A stretch of DNA of 64,000 nucleotides from Hydrotalea sp. Its GTDB lineage: Bacteria; Bacteroidota; Bacteroidia; Chitinophagales; Chitinophagaceae. The stretch covers positions 1,595-65,594 of the forward strand of contig JAKRSC010000021.1 of assembly GCA_022402565.1 (NCBI GenBank), written 5' to 3'. This document shows positions 36,940 through 45,362 of this stretch, piece by piece. The notes below the pieces were generated by a model that did not search any database, had not been told where the DNA came from, and saw nothing but the letters and a program-made list of their open reading frames with translations. Position 1 is the first letter of the stretch. Each line of letters starts with the position of its first letter. The position numbers and the translations under genes were made by a program.

Positions 36940-37581
36940 ATGGAAATTAAGTCAGCTGCTTATTTGATCTCTTCGCCTTCGCACGAAAAATGTCCGCAGA
37001 AAAATCTTCCCGAATATGCTTTTATTGGAAGAAGTAATGTGGGCAAATCGTCGTTGATCAATATGATAACTGGCCAGAAAAATTTAGCCAAAACCTCAGG
37101 TACTCCTGGTAAAACTCAATTGATCAACTATTTTGAAATCAGCAGCACAAAAAGTAAAAACGGCCCAAAAGAGTCTTGGTGGCTGGTAGATTTACCCGGA
37201 TATGGCTATGCGAAACGCTCATTAAAAGATAGAAGGCGTTGGGAACAGATGATTGAAGGATACTTAAGAAAAAGATCTCAACTAACGCAGCTTATGGTAC
37301 TCATTGATAGCAGGCATGAACCACAAAAAATTGATTTAGCTTTTATTAATCAACTTGGTGCTTGGCAAGTGCCTTTTGTATTGGTTTTTACCAAAAGTGA
37401 TAAAGAGAAGCCTAAAGTAGTTGAAAGAAATGTAGAAGCCTTTTTCAAAGCTATGCGTGAGACATGGCAGTTTCTCCCACGTTATTTTGTGACCAGTGCA
37501 GAAAAGAAAATTGGTCGCGATGAATTGCTAGGTTTCATTGCAGCATGCAATGATGAGATAAAAGGTTTAACCCCTCAGTAA
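36940..37581 (+). CDS. engB: Ribosome-biogenesis GTPase YihA/YsxC
   Basis: Small GTPase needed for 50S subunit assembly. From the ATG at 36940 it is 213 residues. All G motifs are present: G1 GRSNVGKSS (30-38), the switch KTSGTPGKTQ, G3 DLPGYGYAK, G4 TKSDKEKP, and G5 TSAEKKIG. An in-frame TTG at 36907 would add 11 residues but lies before the promoter box, so the ATG is preferred. Confidence 0.95.
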   Translation: MEIKSAAYLISSPSHEKCPQKNLPEYAFIGRSNVGKSSLINMITGQKNLAKTSGTPGKTQLINYFEISSTKSKNGPKESWWLVDLPGYGYAKRSLKDRRRWEQMIEGYLRKRSQLTQLMVLIDSRHEPQKIDLAFINQLGAWQVPFVLVFTKSDKEKPKVVERNVEAFFKAMRETWQFLPRYFVTSAEKKIGRDELLGFIAACNDEIKGLTPQ

Positions 37582-37614
37582 GAGGAGCAAAACCTTTCTA
37601 TTCAAATAACAGAA

Positions 37615-38088
37615 TTAATTACACATTTTATCGGCACAGCAACTGCTGGCAAATGCATCTGGCTTGGCTTTAAAAGCAAAGCCCATACCAAGTATGTATC
37701 CCATTGCTTCTTTAAGAGCATCATTGCTTTTAAAGTGCGGATTAGTATTGATATCTGCATGCACTTCCATATCCACTCCATACTCAATAAAAAGCGGACA
37801 AAGTTCATACGCAATTTCAATACTCTTGGCTACTTCAACCAGCATCCTTTCTTTGATGTGGTACTTTTGTAAACTCTTTTCGTTGTGGATATACATAAAT
37901 CCACCGCAATGTTCACGCAGAAAAACAATGACCGTTGCAAATTCTGTTTCGGCTCCTTTTACCTGGCTATCGGTTCCAATACATACCTTCAATTTTGTCC
38001 CTTTCTCTTTTTCTTTTTGCAGGGCATCGGCTACTGCATCTTTGATGGGAAGTTGAATGCGTTCCCCGTTGAATTTTCTCCAATGCAT
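37615..38088 (-). CDS. RNase H-like protein, YkuK/DUF458 family
   Basis: A 157-residue soluble protein with a ribonuclease-H-like pattern. The acidic positions of the fold are suggested by KVCIGTDSQVKG near the first strand and by VDMEVHADINTNPHFKSN. It ends in a cysteine-rich tail (ASSCCADKMCN). Homologues in Firmicutes (YkuK) have no settled function. It converges with engB, with no gene in the 33 bases between. Confidence in the family is good, in the activity low. Confidence 0.8.
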   Translation of the reverse strand: MHWRKFNGERIQLPIKDAVADALQKEKEKGTKLKVCIGTDSQVKGAETEFATVIVFLREHCGGFMYIHNEKSLQKYHIKERMLVEVAKSIEIAYELCPLFIEYGVDMEVHADINTNPHFKSNDALKEAMGYILGMGFAFKAKPDAFASSCCADKMCN

Positions 38089-38165
38089 GTGTAATGGGTT
38101 TTTTGAAGTTACACATAAAAGAAGGTGTCAACAGTTAATTTATTATTAACAGACGTGGAAAACCA

Positions 38166-38525
38166 TTAATACTGCCCTGTTGCCAACATTACCAATGTAC
38201 AAGCTTCAATTGTTTGAATACCTTTCGCTCTAGCCATTTCAACGAGTGCATCGTTTTCTGTACCCGGATTAAAAATGATTCTTTTGGGAGCTAAATTCAA
38301 GATGTAGTCATAATACATTTCTTGTCGACTTGGATTTAGGTAGAGTGTAATTGTATCCAAATCAGGAACTGTATCTATTTCTGTTTCAATAGGTGTTTCA
38401 TGCACATTACCCTTTTTACTACCAAGTGCCCAAACTGAATGCCCATGTGCTTTTAATCGCTCTACAGCCATATAACTATACCGATCTGGTTTATCTGAAG
38501 CCCCTAGAACAAGTGTGTTTTTCAT
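38166..38525 (-). CDS. CoA-binding domain protein, YccU-like
   Basis: A 119-residue single-domain Rossmann-fold protein. It opens with KNTLVLGASDKPDRYSYMA and continues with AHGHSVWALGSKKG, then LDTITLYLNPSRQ, and the IIFNPGTEND and GIQTIEACTLVML stretches typical of stand-alone CoA-binding proteins. It has no catalytic partner domain and its role is unknown. It begins 13 bases after the stop of the regulator gene at 38539-39054, so the two may be co-transcribed. Confidence 0.85.
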   Translation of the reverse strand: MKNTLVLGASDKPDRYSYMAVERLKAHGHSVWALGSKKGNVHETPIETEIDTVPDLDTITLYLNPSRQEMYYDYILNLAPKRIIFNPGTENDALVEMARAKGIQTIEACTLVMLATGQY

Positions 38526-38538
38526 AAAGTTTTTTTAA

Positions 38539-39054
38539 TTATTTAGGTCGAACCATGCGTACAAAATGACTCCAGAACCAACTTTCTTCTGCTTTTATGA
38601 TGGTTTGAAATGTTTGATCTGCTTGTTCTGCTAATGATTGAATACGGCTAATTGTTGAAGAGAAAGCCTCCCATTCAGGATCATTACTTGATGAAGGTGT
38701 TGAAGCAGACAAGTTTTGCAGCACCTCCAGCATTGGATCAAGCTCGCGCTTTTTCCGTTGATACATAATACGGGTAAGCACCTTCCACATATCTTTTTCA
38801 GCTACAAAAAACTCCCTTCGCTCACCTGCAATTACTTGCTTCTCTACCAATTTCCAATCCATTAATTCGCGCAAATTCATATTGGCGTTACCACGACTAA
38901 TTTTTAATTCAGACATAATATTATCGGTACTCATTGGGCTTGCTGCTACCAATAATAAAGCATGCACTTGAGCCATGGTCCTATTGATACCCCATTGAGT
39001 TGCCAGCGCACCCCAACTATTAATAAACTGCTCCTTCGCTTCAACCAAATTCAT
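38539..39054 (-). CDS. GbsR/MarR-family transcriptional regulator
   Basis: A 171-residue regulator with a winged helix of the GbsR type: GINRTMAQVHALLLVAASPM, SDNIMSELKISRGNANMNL-like recognition helix (MSTDNIMSELKISRGNANMN), and RELMDWKLVEKQ. The C-terminal half is helical and probably forms the dimer. Members respond to small molecules such as choline in other bacteria; the ligand here cannot be read from sequence. The neighbouring CoA-binding gene is the nearest possible target. Confidence 0.85.
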   Translation of the reverse strand: MNLVEAKEQFINSWGALATQWGINRTMAQVHALLLVAASPMSTDNIMSELKISRGNANMNLRELMDWKLVEKQVIAGERREFFVAEKDMWKVLTRIMYQRKKRELDPMLEVLQNLSASTPSSSNDPEWEAFSSTISRIQSLAEQADQTFQTIIKAEESWFWSHFVRMVRPK

Positions 39055-39220
39055 AGCTTAAAGGTACAGTTGCGAAGCTGGTTTCGAAAATCAACTTCAT
39101 TTCTGCTGTTAACCTGTTATACACAATCAAAAAAAAATCTATCATTCATGTTAAAAGATTCAGGAATCTTTCTAACTTTCATGCAGCATTTTATTCACTC
39201 CAAAAAACAAAGCATAACCC

Positions 39221-39700
39221 ATGGCTAAAGCAAAAAAGAAAGCTGCCGCAAAGAAAGCAGCTCCAAAGAAAAAAGCTGCTGCTAAAAAAACTGCTGCTAA
39301 GAAAGTAGCTAAAAAAGCTGCTCCTAAGAAAAAAGTTGCAGCTAAAAAACCTGCTGCTAAGAAAGTGGCTAAAAAAGCCGCTCCAAAAAAAGCTGCAAAA
39401 AAAGCCGCTCCTAAGAAAAAAGCTGCAGCTAAAAAACCTGCTGCTAAGAAAGTAGCTAAAAAAGCCGCTGCAAAAAAAGCTGCCCCTAAGAAAAAAGCTG
39501 CAGCTAAAAAACCTGCTGCTAAGAAGGTAGCTAAGAAAGCCGCTCCAAAAAAAGCTGCTCCTAAGAAAGCTGCTAAAAAAGTAACCAAGAAAAAGGTATC
39601 TGCACCAGTTGCTGCTCCGGCTCCAGCTCCCGCTCCAGCGCCAGAGGTAACTCCAGCAGCTCCAGTGGTTGAAAGCAGTTCAGAAAATACACAAGCATAA
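39221..39700 (+). CDS. Histone H1-like lysine/alanine-rich protein
   Basis: A 159-residue, extremely basic protein made almost wholly of KKAAPKKKAAAKK-type repeats up to about residue 125, followed by an alanine/proline stretch and a short acidic-neutral tail. It resembles the bacterial H1-like proteins (HctB/AlgP type) that bind DNA without sequence preference and compact the nucleoid. Longer near-identical units starting CCTAAGAAAAAAG recur in the DNA about 80 bases apart. A strong terminator follows. Low complexity makes homology weak evidence, but start, length and terminator support a real gene. Confidence 0.85.
   Translation: MAKAKKKAAAKKAAPKKKAAAKKTAAKKVAKKAAPKKKVAAKKPAAKKVAKKAAPKKAAKKAAPKKKAAAKKPAAKKVAKKAAAKKAAPKKKAAAKKPAAKKVAKKAAPKKAAPKKAAKKVTKKKVSAPVAAPAPAPAPAPEVTPAAPVVESSSENTQA
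39317..39545 (+). repeat. In-gene tandem repeat of the H1-like gene
   Basis: Three near-identical units of about 70 bases (starting near 39320, 39404 and 39482), each coding for APKKKxAAKKPAAKKVAKKAA. Spacing is a multiple of three, so unit gain or loss keeps the frame and changes tail length. Confidence 0.7.
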
Positions 39701-39721
39701 GTACTTGAATTATTGATTGAT

Positions 39722-39749
39722 CCTGCTTCAATTGAAGCAGGATTTTTTT
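39722..39749 (+). terminator. Terminator of the H1-like gene
   Basis: Perfect palindrome CCTGCTTCAATTGAAGCAGG (39722-39741) followed by a run of eight T. It lies 22 bases past the stop and just ahead of the next gene's ATG at 39756. That makes an in-frame start at 39717, inside the hairpin, unlikely. Confidence 0.88.
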
Positions 39750-39755
39750 TGCCTT

Positions 39756-41603
39756 ATGAAAAAGATATTTATCCTAATAGCTATTATAGCTGTTTTCAAC
39801 GCTTCGTTTGCACAAACAACAGCATTCCGATTTGTATTGTTAACTGATACACATATTGGTTCGCCAAATGGATCGGCTGAGGAAGACCTTAGACGAACCG
39901 TTAGGGATATTAACAACCAAAGAAATGAAATAGCTTTTGTAATAGTTTCTGGAGACATCACTGAATTAGGCAAAAAATCTGAACTTCTGCTGGCTAAAAA
40001 GCTACTTGACTCGTTGCAAATCCCCTACTACATTATACCTGGTAACCACGATACAGGGTGGAGTGAAAGCGGCGGACAAGACTTCATTGATATTTTCGGA
40101 AGCGACAAATTCGTTTTTGAATTTGGTGGCATTCAATTCATGGGATGTGCTTCTGGTCCATATGTAAGAATGAGTGATGGCCATATTCCAAGAGATGCCA
40201 TAGTTTGGATGGATAGTATTTTTCAAAAAACATCCGCAGAAAAACCACTTATATTTATCAACCACTATCCACTAGATCCTTCTCTCGATAATTGGTACGA
40301 AGCCACCAATAGATTATTGAATCGTAATACTTGGCTTACACTATGTGGGCATGGACATACGAATAAACAGTTTCAGGCAGATGGCATTCCATCTATTATG
40401 GGCAGATCGAATTTAAGGGCAAAAACAAATTCTGCTGGATACACTTTTGTTGATATAACACATAATCAAATTACAATCAGTGAGAGGCAAAGCTTTACCG
40501 AACTAACCAAAGTGTGGGCAAAGATTGGATTGAAAAATGAAAGTCGCCCAAACCCTAATTTACTACCTCGACCTAGCTATGAATTAAATAATCAATTTAA
40601 ACAAATAAGTGCAAGCTGGACATTCGCATCAGATGCAAATATTATTGCCTCACCACATGTTTCGGGAAAACAAGTATTTGTTGGAAATATGGTTGGTGAA
40701 ATTTTTGCATTATCAACTAAAAATGGAAAACCAATATGGACAAATCGTATTCCAGCCGGCATTTTTTCCAGTGCAGCCAGCAGCGAATCAATGGTTTTTG
40801 TACCCTGCGCAAATGGATCTTTGTATGCACTTGATAAGAAGAAAGGAAATATTCAATGGAGTTTTCAAGCAGAACAGTCCATACTAGGAACTCCTTTAGT
40901 ACAAAATAACATCGTATACTTTGGAGCAAGTGATGGTTACATGTATGCATTAGAAGCTACCTCAGGAAAATTACAATGGAAATCAAAATTGTTCTCTGGA
41001 CCAGTTGTAGGTGCCCCTGTTTATTACGATGGGCATTTACTTATTGGTGCTTGGGACACCAAACTTTATTGTATAGATGCAAGAACAGGATCTCAAAAAT
41101 GGAGTTGGAGTAATGGATCTGCAGTTGCCAATTTTTCTCCTGCTTCTTGTACGCCAATAGTGGTTAACAATACTGTTTTTATTGTGGCGCCTGACCGTTA
41201 CGCAACTGCTATTGATTTTACAACGGGTACTACCTTGTGGAGAACAAATAAAGCAACGGTTCGTGAATCAATTGGAGTTTCTACTGACAAACAATGGATT
41301 TATGCAAAAACAATGAATGATGTTATTGTGAAATTTTCTGCTTCCCGCAGCAATCCCGATTCTATTTATAGAATTGATTGTAAGTATGGATATGATCATG
41401 TACCAAGTATGTTGATTCCTGCAAATGATTTGATGCTTACTGGCACAAAAAATGGTATTATTTACGCTGTATCACAAAACGACAACACCATGAAGTGGGC
41501 TTATAAAATTGACAACTCAATGGTTCATACTGTTCAAGTGTCCAATAAAAAAACTTTGTTTGCATCTACCATGGATGGAAAAGTTGTTCGCCTGAATTGG
41601 TAA
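39756..41603 (+). CDS. Secreted metallophosphoesterase fused to a PQQ-like beta-propeller
   Basis: A 615-residue exported protein. After a signal peptide (MKKIFILIAIIAVFNASFAQ) comes a calcineurin-like phosphoesterase domain at about 22-260 with all metal motifs: LTDTHIG, SGDITELG, GNHDTGW, NHYPL and GHGHTN. From about 285 to the end is a PQQ-type beta-propeller (repeats like LYALDKKKGNIQWSF, MYALEATSGKLQWKS and LYCIDARTGSQKWSW). The propeller is likely to bind a partner or substrate rather than PQQ. The substrate could be a phosphodiester or nucleotide in the periplasm. The ATG at 39756 is chosen because the earlier one lies in a terminator. Confidence 0.87.
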   Translation: MKKIFILIAIIAVFNASFAQTTAFRFVLLTDTHIGSPNGSAEEDLRRTVRDINNQRNEIAFVIVSGDITELGKKSELLLAKKLLDSLQIPYYIIPGNHDTGWSESGGQDFIDIFGSDKFVFEFGGIQFMGCASGPYVRMSDGHIPRDAIVWMDSIFQKTSAEKPLIFINHYPLDPSLDNWYEATNRLLNRNTWLTLCGHGHTNKQFQADGIPSIMGRSNLRAKTNSAGYTFVDITHNQITISERQSFTELTKVWAKIGLKNESRPNPNLLPRPSYELNNQFKQISASWTFASDANIIASPHVSGKQVFVGNMVGEIFALSTKNGKPIWTNRIPAGIFSSAASSESMVFVPCANGSLYALDKKKGNIQWSFQAEQSILGTPLVQNNIVYFGASDGYMYALEATSGKLQWKSKLFSGPVVGAPVYYDGHLLIGAWDTKLYCIDARTGSQKWSWSNGSAVANFSPASCTPIVVNNTVFIVAPDRYATAIDFTTGTTLWRTNKATVRESIGVSTDKQWIYAKTMNDVIVKFSASRSNPDSIYRIDCKYGYDHVPSMLIPANDLMLTGTKNGIIYAVSQNDNTMKWAYKIDNSMVHTVQVSNKKTLFASTMDGKVVRLNW

Positions 41604-41607
41604 ATCA

Positions 41608-41615
41608 TAGCTTTG
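41608..41615 (+). promoter_or_regulatory. Putative -7 box of the EamA transporter gene, very close to start
   Basis: TAGCTTTG matches TAnnTTTG, 4 bases before the ATG at 41620. A TTG 21 bases upstream may be the -33 element. A leaderless mRNA is likely. Confidence 0.5.
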
Positions 41616-41619
41616 TACT

Positions 41620-42519
41620 ATGCTATCGGGCAAATACAGAGGTATCTTTTTTATGATCTTAGCCGCGCTTGGATTTTCTATCATGGGTGCTGCTGCAAAA
41701 ATGCTCAAAGGAGAACTCAACGCAGGTCAATTAACTTTTTATAGGAATGCAGTAGGACTTATCTTCTTAAGCATGAGTTGTATCATAAAGCCCCCAACTA
41801 TTATTGGAAATAAAACTGGCTGGCTGATATTTAGAGGACTAATGGGCACGACTGCACTGTATACTTTGCTATACTGTATTTTATATTTACCACTCGGCAC
41901 TGCAATGAGCTACAACTTAAGCTCAACTCTATTTATTGCAATTCTTTCTTTCCTTGTTTTTAAAGAGAAACTTGGGCAACTTATTTGGGGCGCTGTATTG
42001 TTAGGCTTTCTGGGTATGGGACTCATTTATCAGCCTAACATGAATTTTCCATGGTATTACCATGTAGCAGGACTAATTTCTGGGCTCACCTCTGCAATTG
42101 CATATCTTACAGTAGGACGTTTGACAAAACATTACGATAGCAGAATCATTGTTGCAGCATTTGTTGTAATGGGAACTATCATACCAATGCTTGGAATGTT
42201 ACTGAAATGGATATTCCAATTACCTACCGATGAAATTCTTTTTATTAATTTCATACTACCAAATTCTTCAACTTGGTTACCTATACTACTCATGGGAACT
42301 TCGGCACTTGCTGGACAATACTTTGTAACACTTGCCTACGGCTCAGATAAAGCTGGTATTGTTTCTGTATTTAGCTATAGCAATATAATTTTCTCGGTTT
42401 TTTTAGGCGTCTTACTGGGCGACACCTTTCCAAATATAATTGCATGGACAGGTATTGCTTGTATTATAGGAAGTGGTGTTTTAATTAGCCTCGAAAAACG
42501 AAAACAAATTGCTGTATGA
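41620..42519 (+). CDS. EamA-family (DMT) membrane transporter
   Basis: A 299-residue inner-membrane protein with about ten hydrophobic helices arranged as two EamA repeats. The first begins GIFFMILAALGFSIMGAAAK and the second begins YYHVAGLISGLTSAIAYLTVGRL. Typical small-residue features such as LPLGTAMSYNLSSTLF are seen. Such carriers export or import metabolites (for example amino acids or S-adenosylmethionine), and the substrate cannot be told here. Its stop overlaps the next gene's start by four bases. Confidence 0.88.
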   Translation: MLSGKYRGIFFMILAALGFSIMGAAAKMLKGELNAGQLTFYRNAVGLIFLSMSCIIKPPTIIGNKTGWLIFRGLMGTTALYTLLYCILYLPLGTAMSYNLSSTLFIAILSFLVFKEKLGQLIWGAVLLGFLGMGLIYQPNMNFPWYYHVAGLISGLTSAIAYLTVGRLTKHYDSRIIVAAFVVMGTIIPMLGMLLKWIFQLPTDEILFINFILPNSSTWLPILLMGTSALAGQYFVTLAYGSDKAGIVSVFSYSNIIFSVFLGVLLGDTFPNIIAWTGIACIIGSGVLISLEKRKQIAV

Positions 42520-42875
42520 ATATTGAACTCATCAGATCTACTTGTTTATCATTTCAGTTCACAGAAGAAGATTTCCCTTTTGGTGAAGAAAACTGGGTGT
42601 ACAAAGTTGGCGGAAAAATTTTTTGCATTATTGCTGCTACAGAAATACCCCTGCGATTAAGTTTAAAAGCACCCGCAGAAATGGTGCTGGAATTGCGAGA
42701 ACAATTTGCCGGTATTCAACCTCCTAGTTATTTGAATAAGAAATATTGGAATAGCTTTTCTATTGATGGAAGTTTTACATGGAAAGAACTACAGTCATGG
42801 ATAGAGGTTTCTTACAAAGAAGTTGTGAAAGGTTTACCTAAATCAGTTCAATCAAAAATACACAGCAAAAAATAA
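42516..42875 (+). CDS. MmcQ/YjbR family protein
   Basis: A 119-residue protein of the MmcQ/YjbR group, whose fold resembles a DNA-binding cyclic-AMP-receptor-like domain. The family signs are the opening helix ELIRSTCLSF, then FPFGEENWVYKVGGKIFC, the LSLKAPAEMVLELREQF stretch, YLNKKYWNSFSIDG and a final SYKEVVKGLPK helix. Its molecular function is unproven. It overlaps the DMT transporter gene by 4 bases (ATGA) and should be co-translated with it. It converges on the acyltransferase gene 3 bases away. Confidence 0.85.
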   Translation: MNIELIRSTCLSFQFTEEDFPFGEENWVYKVGGKIFCIIAATEIPLRLSLKAPAEMVLELREQFAGIQPPSYLNKKYWNSFSIDGSFTWKELQSWIEVSYKEVVKGLPKSVQSKIHSKK

Positions 42876-42878
42876 GAA

Positions 42879-43451
42879 CTACGATTTTTGCTTGAAGCGA
42901 ATAGAAGCTAAATCAAACAGCTCTGGGTGTTTCCCAGTTTTATCAGCATAAAATGAGCTGATTTTTTTCAAATCTGCATCTACATCTCCAGTCATTTTTT
43001 CCCCGCCTCCAAAGCCTGCTTCTTTTTTCGCATAATCTAAATAACCCAATAACACAGGAACATTCGCCTGAATGGCAGTATGATAAAAACCACTTTTCCA
43101 ATAAGACACTTTGCCTCTTGTTCCTTCGGCTGGAATAAGTAAAATCAGTTGTTGGTTTTTTTGAAAAAGTGTAGCCATATCAGTCACCAAATTCGACGCG
43201 CTTGACCTTTGTACTGGAATAGCTCCTGTTGCATTCAATAAGATACGAAGTGGCCAAAAAAATAATTCTTTCTTTGCTAAATACCTTAATGGTATACCCA
43301 TTATTTTACATGCAGCAAGTGTGTAAATAAAATCCCAATTTGATGTATGTGGAGCGGCAATTGCAACTGCTTGCTGAATTCCAACGGGAACACCATTATT
43401 TACTTTCCATCCCTTCCACTTAAACCACCAGACAAAAAATTTCGTCATCAT
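42879..43451 (-). CDS. 1-acyl-sn-glycerol-3-phosphate acyltransferase-like (PlsC family)
   Basis: A 190-residue short acyltransferase. The catalytic HX4D motif is in APHTSNWDF, the second motif is like AKKELFFWPLR, and the third is PAEGTRGKVSYWKSGFYH with the typical EGTR. It probably moves an acyl chain onto lysophosphatidate or a related lipid at the inner membrane. It has no long membrane region, unlike some PlsC proteins. The aceF-like gene upstream ends 48 bases before it with its own terminator. Confidence 0.85.
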   Translation of the reverse strand: MMTKFFVWWFKWKGWKVNNGVPVGIQQAVAIAAPHTSNWDFIYTLAACKIMGIPLRYLAKKELFFWPLRILLNATGAIPVQRSSASNLVTDMATLFQKNQQLILLIPAEGTRGKVSYWKSGFYHTAIQANVPVLLGYLDYAKKEAGFGGGEKMTGDVDADLKKISSFYADKTGKHPELFDLASIRFKQKS

Positions 43452-43466
43452 AAAAAATAGGTTTCA

Positions 43467-43489
43467 AAAAAAACCCACCATTTGGTGGG
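43467..43489 (-). terminator. Terminator of the pyruvate dehydrogenase E2 gene
   Basis: Stem CCCACCA (43474-43480) with TGGTGGG (43483-43489) and a 2-nt gap, followed on the minus strand by a run of eight T. It begins 10 bases past the aceF-like stop, ahead of the acyltransferase start. Confidence 0.85.
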
Positions 43490-43498
43490 CTTCTTTAT

Positions 43499-45145
43499 TT
43501 AAAGCATCATTCGAAGAGGCTCTTCTAAGAGTTGTTTTAAAGTTTGTAAGAAGGCAGCACCAGTTGCACCATCCACTACTCTGTGGTCGCAACTAAGTGT
43601 TACTTTCATAACATTGCCCGGTACAACAGCGCCATTTTTTACAACTGGCTCTTGCTGAATACCACCTACAGCAAGAATACATGCATCTGGCGGATTAATG
43701 ATAGCAGTAAACTGATCTATACCAAACATGCCCAAATTGGAAATGGTAAATGTGCTTCCTTCCCAATCTGCAGGTTGTAATTTTTTATCCTTCGCTTTCT
43801 GAGCGAATTCTTTCACTTGAGCAGCAATTTGAGTTAAACTTAACATGTTAGCATGTCGAACAACAGGCACAAGTAAACCTTCATCCACTGCAACTGCAAC
43901 ACCAATATTAACATGATGATTATAGCGAATGGTATCACCCAACCAACTACTATTCACTTTTGGATGTTGACGTAAAGCCAATGAAACAGCTTTAATGATC
44001 ATATCATTGAAACTGATTTTTACAGATGCTTGTTCATTCAATTTAGCTCTTGCCGCCACACATGCATCCATATCAATACTCATTGTGAGGTAGAAGTGAG
44101 GTGCAGTAAACAAGCTTTCACTCAATCGGCGCGCAATGGTTTTACGCATTTGCGAAACTGGCACTTCATCAAATGAAACTGTTCCAAGAGGTGCAACAGC
44201 TACTTGAGGAGTAGCACTCATTGGAGCAGATACTACCGTAGCTGGAGCAGCTGCCCCTGTTTGCGGTGCTTTATATTGATCAACATCACTTTTTATAATT
44301 CTGCCCTGATCACCACTGCCTTGCACATATCTTAAATCAATTCCCTTTTCAGCAGCTAATTTTCTAGCTAAAGGAGATGCTAAGATTCTACCATCATTCA
44401 CTACAACTGGCGCTGCCGACGGTGCAGGTGCACTTGGAGCAGGCGCAGGTGTTGCTTGACTTGTAGCAGCTGGAGTTGACACAACTGGAGCAGCAGTTCC
44501 GCCCGATTTAGCAGCAGCAATAACAGCTTGTACATCAAAGTCAGGCTGACCAATTATACAAAGCAAATCATTCACTTGAATTTTTTCGCCAGCAGCAGCA
44601 CCTTGGTGAAGGAGGATACCGTCTTTATAGCTTTCCAATTCCATAGTAGCTTTATCGGTCTCAATTTCTGCAAGTATTTCTCCCTTTTTAACAGCATCAC
44701 CCACCTTTTTCTGCCATGATGCAATCACACCTTCAGTCATGGTATCGCTTAAACGTGGCATCAATACAACTTCTTCCATTTGACTGATATCAACTGAAGT
44801 TGCAACAGAGTTAGCTGGTTGTGGAACAGGCGCCGATTCAACAGGTGCTTGTGCTGATGTAACAGCACCACCTTGATGCTGTGCAACCAGTGCTTGTACA
44901 TCTTCGCCTGGCTCACCTAAAATGGCTAACAAATCGTTCACCTGAAGCTTGCCTCCATTAGGTGTTCCTATATGCAATAAAACACCATTTTGGTAACTTT
45001 CCAGTTCCATGGTGGCTTTATCTGTTTCAATTTCAGCAAGAATTTCCCCTTTTTGTACCTTTTCGCCAACCTGCTTATGCCAAACAGCAACCACACCTTC
45101 GGTCATGGTATCACTTAATCGGGGCATTAATATCACTTCAGCCAT
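43499..45145 (-). CDS. aceF: Pyruvate dehydrogenase complex, dihydrolipoyl acetyltransferase (E2)
   Basis: Core enzyme passing the acetyl group from lipoate to CoA. The 548 residues comprise two lipoyl domains (first lipoyl Lys43 in EIETDKATMELES, and the same motif again near 165), each followed by an alanine/proline linker. Next are a peripheral-subunit-binding domain (ASPLARKLAAEKGIDL, near 257) and the catalytic domain with FTISNLGMFG and the active-site SCDHRVVDGATGAAFL near 520. Two lipoyl domains on one chain is common in this phylum. E1 and E3 genes are not adjacent. It may alternatively serve another 2-oxoacid complex, but the motifs favour pyruvate. Confidence 0.93.
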   Translation of the reverse strand: MAEVILMPRLSDTMTEGVVAVWHKQVGEKVQKGEILAEIETDKATMELESYQNGVLLHIGTPNGGKLQVNDLLAILGEPGEDVQALVAQHQGGAVTSAQAPVESAPVPQPANSVATSVDISQMEEVVLMPRLSDTMTEGVIASWQKKVGDAVKKGEILAEIETDKATMELESYKDGILLHQGAAAGEKIQVNDLLCIIGQPDFDVQAVIAAAKSGGTAAPVVSTPAATSQATPAPAPSAPAPSAAPVVVNDGRILASPLARKLAAEKGIDLRYVQGSGDQGRIIKSDVDQYKAPQTGAAAPATVVSAPMSATPQVAVAPLGTVSFDEVPVSQMRKTIARRLSESLFTAPHFYLTMSIDMDACVAARAKLNEQASVKISFNDMIIKAVSLALRQHPKVNSSWLGDTIRYNHHVNIGVAVAVDEGLLVPVVRHANMLSLTQIAAQVKEFAQKAKDKKLQPADWEGSTFTISNLGMFGIDQFTAIINPPDACILAVGGIQQEPVVKNGAVVPGNVMKVTLSCDHRVVDGATGAAFLQTLKQLLEEPLRMML

Positions 45146-45299
45146 TGCTTATCTGTCTTTATTGGTTATAATACCCTTACGGGCCTAAATTGGGCGTGAA
45201 ATTACAGCAAATTGAGTTTGTGACAAGGTTTATAAAATGCTTTGTGTGCCTTTTGTTGAAATATTTAGCACGAAAACGTTCGCACAAACCGCAATAAAG

Positions 45300-45319
45300 G
45301 AGTTTTATTGGTAAAACTC
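45300..45319. promoter_or_regulatory. Inverted repeat in the aceF-porU divergent region
   Basis: GAGTTTTA (45300-45307), four bases, then TAAAACTC (45312-45319). It sits just upstream of the possible porU start codons, so it is either an operator or an RNA hairpin near the porU ribosome site. The function is unknown. Confidence 0.4.
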
Positions 45320-45362
45320 GACAAAATTGAGCCTATTGCGCTCATTCTGCTACTTTTACAAA

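Noticed and set aside
39172-39588. A 138-residue minus-strand frame rich in Ala and Phe
   Set aside because: It is the complement of the lysine/alanine repeats of the H1-like gene and has no independent support.
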